Notes under the pieces: model-generated
What the model saw: only the letters and a program-made list of their open reading frames with translations
What the model was told of the DNA's origin: nothing
Database searches by the model: none
Position numbers and translations under genes: made by a program
Assembly: GCA_943370385.1 (NCBI GenBank)
Contig: CALRQT020000015.1
Location: forward strand, 1 to 64,000
Source: BAIKAL-G1 sp943370385
Lineage (GTDB): Bacteria; Cyanobacteriota; Cyanobacteriia; PCC-6307; Cyanobiaceae
Direction: 5' to 3'
Length of the DNA stretch: 64,000 nucleotides
In this document: piece by piece, positions 8,045 to 15,622 of the stretch
Position numbering within the stretch: the first letter of the stretch is position 1
How the letters are laid out: each line of letters opens with the position of its first letter

Positions 8045-8890
8045 ATGCTCAATAGACCGATCACTAGGCCCCTGGCCCCTGGAGCATCCGAGGGGGTGAC
8101 TCGCCTGACCCGGCGCCGTAGCTCCGCCGGTCCGATCCCGCCAAACCGCCCCCTAAGCCCCCGCGATCCCCAACAACCCATTCGCGGCGGTGCCCGGGCC
8201 ACGTTCCTGGCCCTGCGCGACCACGGCAAGGTCTTTGTCGCCGACCTGCCCCGCCTCTCCGATGGCCAGCTCTGCAATGTGGTGCGGGAAGCCCGGGAAG
8301 TGCTTGAAAGCCTGAACCGCCGCATCGACGAACTTCAACAGCAGATCAACCTGTCCCAGCTGGAGCAGGAAACGATCATCCGCGCCTCGACCAAACGGGA
8401 TGTCACCGAGCGCTTCATCCGGGCGGTGGAGGACGAACAGGAGCAGCGCCGCTCTAATCCGGCTCTCAAGGCCGCCGCAGGGGAATCCCTAAGCCGCACC
8501 TTCCTGGAGCTGGCCCGCCACCGCCTGCCGGGGGCCACCTTTGATTCCCTGTTGCAGGAAGCGGTGTGCATCCTGGAACTGGAGACCGGCCTCAAGCTTG
8601 ATCCCGACGCCGCCATCCCCGTTGATGGGTCAACGGCCGCTGATGGCGGCCCGGTGCCGGCTGGCGCGGAGTTGGCTGGATCAGGGCCCGCCGAGGGGGA
8701 ACCGTTCAACGGAGAGGGGAAATCCCAACCAGGCCTGGAGGCCGGGCCGACCCTGGCCGCCAGGCCCTTGGCACCCCGCAATTTGAATGTGGTGCGCCAT
8801 GCCCCCAGCCTGGAGAACGAGCGCCAACCCTTGCCCGTGGTGTTGAGCCCGGACCCCTCCCCAACCCTGGCTAGACCCAGCCAGCCCTGA
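8045..8890 (+). CDS. hypothetical protein with central coiled coil
   Basis: The product has 281 residues and was not assigned to a named family. Residues 1-50 are basic and Pro/Ser-rich. Residues about 75-130 are helical and coiled-coil-like (VVREAREVLESLNRRIDELQ, then further Glu/Gln-rich heptads). Residues 130-185 form a conserved-looking helical block (SLSRTFLELARHRLPGATF). The last 90 residues are Pro/Gly/Ala-rich and probably disordered. AGAGG lies 7 nt before the ATG at 8045, a good ribosome site. There is no signal peptide or membrane segment. It may be a cytosolic scaffold; function unknown. Confidence 0.7.
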   Translation: MLNRPITRPLAPGASEGVTRLTRRRSSAGPIPPNRPLSPRDPQQPIRGGARATFLALRDHGKVFVADLPRLSDGQLCNVVREAREVLESLNRRIDELQQQINLSQLEQETIIRASTKRDVTERFIRAVEDEQEQRRSNPALKAAAGESLSRTFLELARHRLPGATFDSLLQEAVCILELETGLKLDPDAAIPVDGSTAADGGPVPAGAELAGSGPAEGEPFNGEGKSQPGLEAGPTLAARPLAPRNLNVVRHAPSLENERQPLPVVLSPDPSPTLARPSQP

Positions 8891-8951
8891 AGCTGGGCCG
8901 CCCAGGCGAACTCGCCCTAGCCAGCCAGGTCGGTCGCTTCAACAGCCCATC

Positions 8952-10046
8952 TCAACGGCTCTGGAAAGGGTTGCTCGGCATGCGCGGGCTGCTCAGCACC
9001 AGCTGATCGAGCTGCTGTCGTTCCGCCAGGCTGAGCTGCCATCGGCGCGCCGCGGCCACCGTTTCCACCTGGTCAGGCCGGCGCAGCCCCGGAATCGGCA
9101 TGGCCCCATGGGCCCGGCACCAATTCAGGGCCACCGCCGCCAGGTCGCTGCCATGGCCAGCGGCGATCGACGCCATGGTGTCGAGCAGGGGCCCCAAACC
9201 CGGTTCGAGCCGCCGAAACAGGCTGCCCCGAGGCCCCTTGGGGGCGACGTTCACCTGGCCGGGCGGACGGGCCAGCAGACCCAGGGCCAGGGGGCTATAG
9301 GCAATCAGTTCAATGCCCAGCTCCCGGCAAACCTCGGCCACGCCGCCTGGCGCCACGGCCTCGGGAGCCAGCAACGACAGTTGCACCTGCAGGCTGGCCA
9401 CGGCCACCCCCTGGGCTGCCAATTGGGCCACCACCTGGCGCAGCCGGAGTGGCCCCAGGTTGGAGAGCCCCAGGCTGGCCACCTGGCCGCTGCGCACCAG
9501 ATCGGCCAGGCCCAGCAGCAGGGGCGGCTCCTGCCAGGGGGCATAGCGGGCGGTGCTCCAGTGCAGCTGCACCCGATCGAGCTTGCCCTGCAGGCGCTGC
9601 CTAGAGGCCCGAAAAGCGCGATCAAAGCCGCGCCGGCCCAGGCGCCAGGGGAAGGGTGCCAGCTTGGTGGCGATGCAACACCTGGAGCGCTGGGCCGGCG
9701 AGAGGGCAGCAGCGAACTGGCCCAGCAACTGCTCACTGCGGCCGTTCCAGCGGCCGGTGCCATAGGAATCGGCGGTGTCAAAAAAACAGAGATCCAGCTC
9801 GAGGCAGCGCTGGAAGGTGGCCGCCAACTGGTGATCCAAGCCTGGGTCATAGCCCCATAGGAACTGGTTCCCCCAGGCCCAGGTGCCGACGCCGATGGAC
9901 GGCAGGGGCTGGGGAGACTCGGCCGGCAGCGGGCCCGGCGTGGGAGCCGCCGCCGCCCCGGGTTTCGGACCGCCGCTGGAGGGGTCTGGCAGGTCGGAGC
10001 ACCGGGTGGGCGGCTCGCCCGGCCGGGACATCGGCTCACTTGCCAT
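8952..10046 (-). CDS. aldo/keto reductase family protein
   Basis: The 364-residue protein has the AKR catalytic tetrad in order: Asp and Tyr in FFDTADSYG, Lys in CIATKLAPFPW, and His in VQLHWSTA. The NADPH-binding end is IPGLRRPDQVE. The first ~50 residues are Pro/Ala-rich and precede the barrel (SIGVGTWAWGNQFLWGY). The ATG at 10046 is preferred because AAAGGA lies about 6 nt upstream on the coding strand; longer forms lack this. AKRs reduce carbonyl substrates with NADPH, but the substrate cannot be predicted. It is divergent from the small CxxC protein gene. Confidence 0.88.
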   Translation of the reverse strand: MASEPMSRPGEPPTRCSDLPDPSSGGPKPGAAAAPTPGPLPAESPQPLPSIGVGTWAWGNQFLWGYDPGLDHQLAATFQRCLELDLCFFDTADSYGTGRWNGRSEQLLGQFAAALSPAQRSRCCIATKLAPFPWRLGRRGFDRAFRASRQRLQGKLDRVQLHWSTARYAPWQEPPLLLGLADLVRSGQVASLGLSNLGPLRLRQVVAQLAAQGVAVASLQVQLSLLAPEAVAPGGVAEVCRELGIELIAYSPLALGLLARPPGQVNVAPKGPRGSLFRRLEPGLGPLLDTMASIAAGHGSDLAAVALNWCRAHGAMPIPGLRRPDQVETVAAARRWQLSLAERQQLDQLVLSSPRMPSNPFQSR

Positions 10047-10072
10047 GATCAATCCTTTAGAGACCCCCTTCG

Positions 10073-10267
10073 GTGCATTCTCTGCTGCCTGGTCCAGGCC
10101 AGCCCCCCGGCGCACCGGCCCCCACCCCAGGCCCGGAAGGGGGAACTGACCCAACCGCGGCCTCGCCGCCAGCCCCCCGCGATCCCGTGCTCTGCCAGCA
10201 CTGCGGCCGCACGGCCAGCAATGGAATCAGTTGCGAGGGGATCTGCGTCGCCGATTCGGGCTATTGA
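10073..10267 (+). CDS. small cysteine-rich zinc-ribbon-like protein
   Basis: The 64-residue product has a variable Pro/Gly-rich N-terminus and a C-terminal block CQHCGRTASNGISCEGICVA followed by DSGY. The CxxC plus C-x3-C pattern suggests a bound metal. This C-terminal block is, to my knowledge, conserved in small unannotated proteins of Synechococcus and Prochlorococcus. GTG at 10073 is the likely start. It is divergent from the aldo/keto reductase gene, with 26 bp between starts. No function is known. Confidence 0.65.
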   Translation: MHSLLPGPGQPPGAPAPTPGPEGGTDPTAASPPAPRDPVLCQHCGRTASNGISCEGICVADSGY

Positions 10268-10377
10268 CCCCAAGGGGACCGGAGGCCAGCCTGGTCGAAC
10301 CTGACCGAGCTGGCCGGCCAACCCTCCTGCTTTTTGCCCTTCCCCCATTCCACTTCCAGGATCAACTCGACCCGGCC

Positions 10378-10974
10378 ATGGCTGCGGCACGCTCCCATTC
10401 CACCCAGCGCCAACCCCCAGGCGCCAGGGCCAGGCTGGCCCTCGGCATCGCCAGCCTGGCCCTGGCCTGCTCCCCCCCCCAGGCCGCTGCCCTGCCCTCC
10501 GCCAGCACGGCCAGAGCCGCCGAGGAGGCGAGCCTTAACCGGGGGCCTGTGGGTCGGGATGGGGGCTTCGGTTTCTGGGAGAGCGGCACCCGCAGCTGCA
10601 GCCGCAACCTGGCCGGATTACCCCAAAGCAACTGCCAGCAGGTGCAACTCGACCAACAGATGGAGGGCCTGCTCACGGTGCGCTTCATCGCCCCTGGTGC
10701 CCAGAAAGACAGCCTCAACCAGCTGATCGTGGTGGGGCTGCTGCAGCCCAACAGCCAGCCCCTGCTCTGCCAGCAGGGTCACTGCCAGCCGGCCGGCCCC
10801 CTCACCACGGTGGTGAGCACGGTGAGCGAGCGCAGCTTCGATGGCCGGGGCCTGGCCCAGGGCCTGCCCAAGGCCTGGCTAGCGAGCGGCAGCTGCCGGT
10901 TTGAGGGCCGCAACGTGAGCTGCGAGGCCGCAGCCCCCGACGGCCAACGCTGGCAGGCGAACGCCAACTTTTAG
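10378..10974 (+). CDS. hypothetical secreted protein
   Basis: The 198-residue protein starts at the ATG at 10378. It has a basic start and a hydrophobic stretch (LALGIASLALACSPPQAAA) that works as a signal peptide or as a weak lipoprotein signal (LALAC). The mature part contains two pairs of cysteines (SCSRNLAGLPQSNCQQ and LCQQGHCQ), likely disulfides in the periplasm, and a final CRFEGRNVSC pair. No family was recognised. The closest neighbour is tRNA-Cys on the other strand. Longer in-frame starts exist, but only 10378 opens on the signal. Confidence 0.65.
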   Translation: MAAARSHSTQRQPPGARARLALGIASLALACSPPQAAALPSASTARAAEEASLNRGPVGRDGGFGFWESGTRSCSRNLAGLPQSNCQQVQLDQQMEGLLTVRFIAPGAQKDSLNQLIVVGLLQPNSQPLLCQQGHCQPAGPLTTVVSTVSERSFDGRGLAQGLPKAWLASGSCRFEGRNVSCEAAAPDGQRWQANANF

Positions 10975-11025
10975 GGCTGATCCCCTTGGCCCGCCAGGGC
11001 AGGTTGGCTGAGCTGGCTTGATCAA

Positions 11026-11096
11026 AGGCGGCACCCAGATTCGAACTGGGGGTAAAGGATTTGCAATCCTCTGCCTTACCACTTGGCCATGCCGCC
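11026..11096 (-). tRNA. trnC: tRNA-Cys(GCA)
   Basis: A complete 71-nt cloverleaf on the minus strand. The acceptor arms GGCGGCA and TGCCGCC pair perfectly, the anticodon loop TTGCAAA reads GCA, the T-loop is TTCGAAT, and the discriminator base is U, as expected for tRNA-Cys. CCA is not encoded. Confidence 0.95.
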
Positions 11097-11139
11097 ATCC
11101 GGGAGCAAACTCCCAGGCAGGGATCGTATCAGCCGTGTG

Positions 11140-12390
11140 ATGGCCGCCAGGCTGCTGGTTCTGAGTAATGGCCATGGCGAGGATCTGATCGCCCAGCGGG
11201 TGCTCCAGGCCCTGCATGCACGCCGGCCCGATCTGCAGGTGGCCGTGTTGCCCCTCGTGGGGGAAGGCAGCGCCTTTGCCGCGGCCGAAGCGGAGGGCTG
11301 GCTGCAACGGATCGGCCCCCGCAAGGCCCTGCCCAGTGGCGGTTTCAGCAACCAGAGCCTTAGGGGCTTGCTACGGGACCTGGCCGCCGGCCTGCCCCTG
11401 TTGAGCTGGCGCCAATGGCGGCTGGTGCGGCGCTGGGGGCGCCAGGGGGGCGCCGTGCTGGCCGTGGGAGATCTGTTGCCGTTGCTGCTGGCCTGGGCCA
11501 GTGGGGCGCCCTATGGCTTCATCGGCACCCCCAAAAGCGACTACACCTGGCGCAGCGGCCCGGGCCAGGCCTGGCCCGCCGATGCCTACCACCGGCTCAA
11601 GGGCAGCGAATGGGACCCCTGGGAATGGGCCCTAATGGGGCGGCCCCGCTGCCGGCTGGTGGCCGTGCGCGATCCGCTCACGGCCCGGGCCTTGGCGCGC
11701 CATGGCGTGGCGGCGCTTGCCCCCGGCAATCCGATGCTGGATGGCCTGGTGGGGGCGCCCCTACCCGCCAGCCTCGTGGGCTATCGCCGCCTCGTGCTGC
11801 TGGCGGGCAGCCGCATCCCGGAGGCCCGGGCCAACTTCGCCCGGCTGATTGATGCGGTGCTGGCCTGGACCGATGGAGGCTGGGACGGGGGTGGGGAGAA
11901 TCCCGTGGTGTTGCTCGCCCCAGGCGGCTCCCGGCCGGCCCCCGAGGACCTGGCCCCGATCTTGCGGTGGCGGGACTTCCAGCCCGTTGAGCCCCCGGAA
12001 GGCAGTGGGGCCGAGGCGGCCTGGCGGCGGCGGGGCCTGGTGGTGCTCCTCGGTCCGGGCCGCTTCACCCCCTGGGCCAGCTGGGGCGAGCTGGGCCTGG
12101 CCACGGCCGGCACCGCCACCGAACAGCTGGTGGGGCTGGGGATTGGCGCCCTGTCCCTGCCAGGACCTGGCCCCCAGTTCAAGCTCGGCTTTGCCCAGCG
12201 CCAGAGCCGGCTTCTGGGCGGGGCCGTGGCGGTCTGCCAGACGGAAGCGGAGCTGGCGGACAGGTTGCAGCAGCTCCTAGGAGACCCCGAGCGCCGCCAG
12301 CAGCTGGGGGCCATCGGCCGGCGGCGGATGGGGCCACCCGGCGGTAGCGAGGCCCTGGCCGCCCTCGTGGAGGAGCAACTACTGGCCTAG
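11140..12390 (+). CDS. lipid-A-disaccharide synthase-related glycosyltransferase
   Basis: The 416-residue product opens with a Rossmann-like start (RLLVLSNGHGEDLIAQRVLQ) and has YGFIGTPKSDYTW, LVAVRDPLTARALARHG and GLATAGTATEQLVGLG. The last is the nucleotide-sugar-binding region of the GT-B fold. This pattern fits the cyanobacterial LpxB-related family, which is separate from true LpxB. The likely role is transfer of a sugar onto a membrane lipid, but the substrate is unknown. The ATG at 11140 is chosen because any earlier in-frame start would run into the divergent tRNA-Cys gene. Confidence 0.8.
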   Translation: MAARLLVLSNGHGEDLIAQRVLQALHARRPDLQVAVLPLVGEGSAFAAAEAEGWLQRIGPRKALPSGGFSNQSLRGLLRDLAAGLPLLSWRQWRLVRRWGRQGGAVLAVGDLLPLLLAWASGAPYGFIGTPKSDYTWRSGPGQAWPADAYHRLKGSEWDPWEWALMGRPRCRLVAVRDPLTARALARHGVAALAPGNPMLDGLVGAPLPASLVGYRRLVLLAGSRIPEARANFARLIDAVLAWTDGGWDGGGENPVVLLAPGGSRPAPEDLAPILRWRDFQPVEPPEGSGAEAAWRRRGLVVLLGPGRFTPWASWGELGLATAGTATEQLVGLGIGALSLPGPGPQFKLGFAQRQSRLLGGAVAVCQTEAELADRLQQLLGDPERRQQLGAIGRRRMGPPGGSEALAALVEEQLLA

Positions 12391-12480
12391 GGCCAGGGCT
12401 GGGGAACCGCCCGAACGGGATGGGGACCCGGGCCTGGGGCCAGGGATGATGGGCCCATCCCCGCCCCAGAGACGCCCGCC

Positions 12481-12738
12481 ATGGCCGCCCCCCCCGATCG
12501 CGACTACATGGCGGCCTGCAGTCGCCTGGCCAGCCTGATGAGCATCAGCATTTCCGCCGCCCGGCGCCGGGTCGACCTGGCGGCCGTCAAGGAAGGGATC
12601 CGCGACACGCCCGGCCGCATCGCCCTGGCCGAACGGCTCCTTACCGAGGCCGAGCCCGGCAGCCAGGCCGCCCGCCTACGGCTCGATGGCCTGCTGGAAG
12701 CGGTGGCTTCGGAAGCCAACTTCATGGACGAGGACTAA
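12481..12738 (+). CDS. small conserved hypothetical protein
   Basis: The 85-residue protein is predicted mostly helical, rich in Ala/Arg/Glu, with the segment YMAACSRLASLMSISISAAR and an acidic end (FMDED). I believe similar small proteins occur in marine Synechococcus, but no function is known to me. It follows the LpxB-like gene by 90 bp on the same strand and is convergent with ribonuclease D. Confidence 0.65.
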   Translation: MAAPPDRDYMAACSRLASLMSISISAARRRVDLAAVKEGIRDTPGRIALAERLLTEAEPGSQAARLRLDGLLEAVASEANFMDED

Positions 12739-12776
12739 GTCCCGCCCTCAATGGCCCTGGGCTGAAGGGCCCCTGC

Positions 12777-13451
12777 TCAACGATGTTCAAAGATCTGGCC
12801 GTATTGGCCGCGATCGAGGTCGGAGAACACGGGGATGCAGGCAAAACAGCGCTCGGCCAGCGCCAGCCGCTCCTCGCGCACCAGCATCAAATGGAGCCGG
12901 TCCCGGGCCGGCAACAGGTAGCGCACGTCGTTGGCGGCGTAGGCCAGCTGGCTGTCACTGAGCTCCTCAACCCGGCCCCAGTCGCTGCTCTGGGCCTGCT
13001 TGTCCAGTTCCACCCCCACCAGCTCCTGCACCACCTCCTTGAGGCCGTGGCGGGGGCTGTAGGTGCGGGCCAGGCGGCTGGCCACCTTGGTGCAGAACAG
13101 GGGCGCCACGGCGATTCCGAGCCCCTCGGCCAGGGCCGCCACATCAAAGCGGGCGAAGTGGAACACCTTCTCAATGCCAGGCGCCTCCATCAGCTGCTTG
13201 AGCAGGGGCGCCTGGGTCTGGCCCCGGGCGATGCGGATGCAGCAGACGTTGTCCTGGTCGTCGCAGATCTGCACCAGGCAAAGCCGGTCGCGGCCATGCA
13301 CCAGCCCCATGGCCTCCGTATCCACCGCCAGGGCCTGGGCGGCCCCAAGCAGGCCATGCCATTCGCTCGAGAGGTCGCCATCCAGCACGGCAAAGCGGGC
13401 AGGGGCGGAGCCGGGGGCGGGAGCCATGGAGCCAGGGCGAACTGCTGCCAT
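12777..13451 (-). CDS. rnd: ribonuclease D-type 3'-5' exonuclease
   Basis: The 224-residue protein contains one DEDDy exonuclease domain: Exo I ALAVDTEAMGL (Asp, Glu), Exo II KVFHFARFDVAALA (Asp), and Exo III with QLAYAANDVRYLLP (Tyr, Asp). There are no HRDC domains, so it is the short form found in cyanobacteria and alpha-proteobacteria. It degrades 3' ends of RNA, probably in tRNA or small-RNA maturation. The ATG at 13451 is used; the first ~18 residues (Pro/Ala-rich) are variable. Confidence 0.9.
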   Translation of the reverse strand: MAAVRPGSMAPAPGSAPARFAVLDGDLSSEWHGLLGAAQALAVDTEAMGLVHGRDRLCLVQICDDQDNVCCIRIARGQTQAPLLKQLMEAPGIEKVFHFARFDVAALAEGLGIAVAPLFCTKVASRLARTYSPRHGLKEVVQELVGVELDKQAQSSDWGRVEELSDSQLAYAANDVRYLLPARDRLHLMLVREERLALAERCFACIPVFSDLDRGQYGQIFEHR

Positions 13452-13652
13452 GGTCGCGGATCAGGGACCGGTGCCCAGACCCGCAAGCGCTCCGAACCGC
13501 CGCGCCCCAACCCCTTGAGCCCCACCCCGGGAGCCGCCCAGGGACTCCGGCCCAGGACCCGATCAGCCCGCCTGCGTGAAGTTGCATGGTCAATGGGTTG
13601 ATCAATCGGCCCCGCCGCAGCTACCAGAAGGACAGGACCTTGCCACCCTCCC

Positions 13653-14129
13653 GTGCGCACCTCCAGCCCCAGCCAGGCCTGCAAGAGCCTTGAGGCCATT
13701 CACCACTTCTTCGACCAGCCGCCGCTGGTGCATCTCGGCCTGGAGTTGGCGGTCTGCTGGGTGCTGGATCGCTTGCTCGAAGCCGACAGCTATCCCACCG
13801 CCCTGATGCAGCAACTGGGCCAAGCCCATCCCCAGCTGCGCCTCTCGGAAACCGTGCTGCACCAGGCGATCACCTTCCTCGATCACCAGGAGGCGATCAG
13901 TTCCTATGCCCAGCGCTGTCCCAGCCGCGGCCGGCCCCGCCGCATGTTGCACCTGCGCGAGGAGCACCGCAGCGGCGCCCTCGACCTGATGCCCCCATGG
14001 CGCCTCTGGCTGGAGGACAATGAACGGCCCGCCAACGTCAGCCGCCATGCCCCCAGCCCTGGGCTCCACCCTGCTGCTCACCCTGCTGTTGGCCATCGGG
14101 CTGGTGTTCTTCCTGCGGGCTGCCAGTAA
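13653..14129 (+). CDS. PadR-family winged-helix regulator (Pex-like)
   Basis: The 158-residue product has a PadR winged helix: LELAVCWVLDRLLEADSYPT, then LRLSETVLHQAITFLDHQEA and the wing RGRPRRMLHL. Cyanobacterial PadR proteins of this form include the clock-period protein Pex, which represses kaiA in S. elongatus. Pex identity is not shown here and kai genes are not in view. GTG at 13653 is the only suitable start. The last ~28 residues overlap the next gene in another frame and look like out-of-frame sequence, so the functional part probably ends near WLEDNERP. Confidence 0.75.
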   Translation: MRTSSPSQACKSLEAIHHFFDQPPLVHLGLELAVCWVLDRLLEADSYPTALMQQLGQAHPQLRLSETVLHQAITFLDHQEAISSYAQRCPSRGRPRRMLHLREEHRSGALDLMPPWRLWLEDNERPANVSRHAPSPGLHPAAHPAVGHRAGVLPAGCQ

Positions 14130-14601
14130 GGACCGCACCACGGTGGTGGAGATCCACTCGCCGCGGCCGGCCCTGGAGGTGCTGGCCGGCCTGAGCCAAT
14201 GGTTGGGGGAACGGGGCTGGCAGGCCGACACCAGCAGTCCGGAGCAGCGGCTGCTGCGCTTCCGCGGCCAGGTGGCCGCCAGCACGCCCCTGGCCTGGCT
14301 GCTCTCCCTGCTGGGGGGTGTGGGCGCCGGCTGTCTCGGGTTGGTGCTGCGCCAATTGCTGCCCCAACTGGGCTGGTGGCCCGTGGCCCTGGCCCTGGTC
14401 GGGCCCCTGGCGGGCCTGGTGTATCGCCGGCGGGCGGCCCGGGCCGAATCCCTGGAGTTGCGCCTGATCAGCGCCGATGACGCACCCAGCAGCAGCCTGC
14501 GGGTTCGGGCGCACCGCGATGAATTAATTGCTATGGAAGTGGAATTGGGCCCAACCCTGCAACTGGCCAGCGATGGCGCCCTGTTGAGTTCGCCAATCTG
14601 A
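14047..14601 (+). CDS. cofactor assembly of complex C subunit B (CCB1-type, DUF3529)
   Basis: The 184-residue membrane protein starts with one transmembrane segment (LLLTLLLAIGLVFFLRAASK) and has a second hydrophobic hairpin in the middle (LAWLLSLLGGVGAGCLGLVL, then WWPVALALVGPLAGLVY). The LRAASKDRTTVVEI motif is typical of the cyanobacterial/chloroplast family that helps attach heme ci to cytochrome b6. The start is ATG 14047 or ATG 14020; the latter sits in a TGA-overlapping position but adds nine atypical residues. It overlaps the end of the PadR gene by about 80 bp. Confidence 0.78.
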   Translation: MPPALGSTLLLTLLLAIGLVFFLRAASKDRTTVVEIHSPRPALEVLAGLSQWLGERGWQADTSSPEQRLLRFRGQVAASTPLAWLLSLLGGVGAGCLGLVLRQLLPQLGWWPVALALVGPLAGLVYRRRAARAESLELRLISADDAPSSSLRVRAHRDELIAMEVELGPTLQLASDGALLSSPI

Positions 14602-14668
14602 AGCGCCCTGCACCCCGCTGGATCGAACCTGCAAGCAGGCAAAACGTCTGCGGGCCCAAGCCGCTGGG

Positions 14669-14726
14669 GGGGTATTTGGTAATGGATTTAACGGGAATCC
14701 AGCTTCGTCGTTGCCAAATCCCTGCC
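14669..14726 (+). repeat. shared intergenic motif, copy B
   Basis: Starts GGGGTATTTGGTAATGGATT and ends ATCCCTGCC, 29 bp upstream of the amidase-like gene. It matches the element at 7934-7997 in order and spacing of blocks. Here GGG-ATTTGG and CCAAATCCC are nearly perfect reverse complements, so an RNA hairpin is possible. Confidence 0.45.
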
Positions 14727-14755
14727 AGGCCGTGACGGGGCCCTCAACAGACGCC

Positions 14756-15622
14756 ATGCTGGTAGCTGTGACGGACCCAACCCCCCAAAAGCGCCCTGGA
14801 TTGGGCCAACTGCTGCCGGTTCTGGTCAGCCTGGTGGGTCTTTGTGCCATGCCAAGCGCTTCGGCCCAGGGGGCCTTTGCCCGGCTGGCGCCCCTGAGCT
14901 TGACCGCCGGTTTCACCGGTCCCCGCGCCGCCCTGGCCAAGGACTGGGTCGGCCGAGTGCCCCTAGCCCAGGAGACACCGATCCTGGTGCTGGCCGGCCA
15001 TGCCGACTCCCAGGGCATTGCCGGCGCTGGCACCTCCGGCGCCGCCGTGGCCCTGCGGGGCGCCACGCCGATGCAGGCCGATATCCAGGACGAGCTCTAC
15101 TGGAACCTGCGGACGGCCACTGCGGTGGTGGCCCTGGGCCGCAGCCGCGGCCTCAACATCGAGCTGTATGTGCCGCCGGTGCGGGATATCGCCAATGGCG
15201 ACGATCCCCGCACCAACTGGAGCGTGGGCAAGGCCTTCGCCGCCTCCGGCGGCTACGCCCTGGAGATCCACTACGACGCCTACGGCCCCGATGGCATTGG
15301 CTCGGGCCTGATGCCGCCGATCAACCGGCCGAGCAGCCAGCTCGATGAAAGCCTGGCCCTGGCCTTTGGCGGCTATCCACGCCTGTTTAGGGGCGGCCTG
15401 GGCGCTCCGAAGCGGGGCATCGCCCTGCTGGAGATCGGCAAGCTCGAAGGCAAATTGGAGGCCTCGCTTCGGGATCCGCGCCGCCGGGAAGCGAGCATCG
15501 CCGGCATTGCCGAGCGGATCGTCGCCGCAATTGAACTGGGGCTGGGGATCAATCCACCGCCTGGTGCGGTTGGCAGCGAGCCGTCAGGGACGGGTCCGCA
15601 AGCCAGTTCTGGGGGCGGGTAA
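14756..15622 (+). CDS. exported N-acetylmuramoyl-L-alanine amidase-fold protein
   Basis: The 288-residue product has a signal peptide (LLPVLVSLVGLCAMPSASAQ). The domain order fits the Amidase_3 zinc fold: LVLAGHADSQG (His ligand), RTATAVVALGRSRGL, YALEIHYDAYG (His ligand), and ALLEIGKLEG (catalytic Glu). Amidase_3 enzymes cut the peptide from MurNAc in the periplasm. The GHADS/EIHYDAY version looks specific to cyanobacteria, so another substrate is possible. The ATG at 14756 opens on the signal region. The 3' end overlaps convergent hemF by 74 bp. A repeated intergenic motif lies just upstream. Confidence 0.72.
   Translation: MLVAVTDPTPQKRPGLGQLLPVLVSLVGLCAMPSASAQGAFARLAPLSLTAGFTGPRAALAKDWVGRVPLAQETPILVLAGHADSQGIAGAGTSGAAVALRGATPMQADIQDELYWNLRTATAVVALGRSRGLNIELYVPPVRDIANGDDPRTNWSVGKAFAASGGYALEIHYDAYGPDGIGSGLMPPINRPSSQLDESLALAFGGYPRLFRGGLGAPKRGIALLEIGKLEGKLEASLRDPRRREASIAGIAERIVAAIELGLGINPPPGAVGSEPSGTGPQASSGGG

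Noticed and set aside
14011..14129. Frameshift at the end of the PadR gene
   Set aside because: Moving to the frame that ends at TGA 14021 would replace the sensible PPWRLWLEDNE end with unrelated residues, so a natural overlap is more likely.
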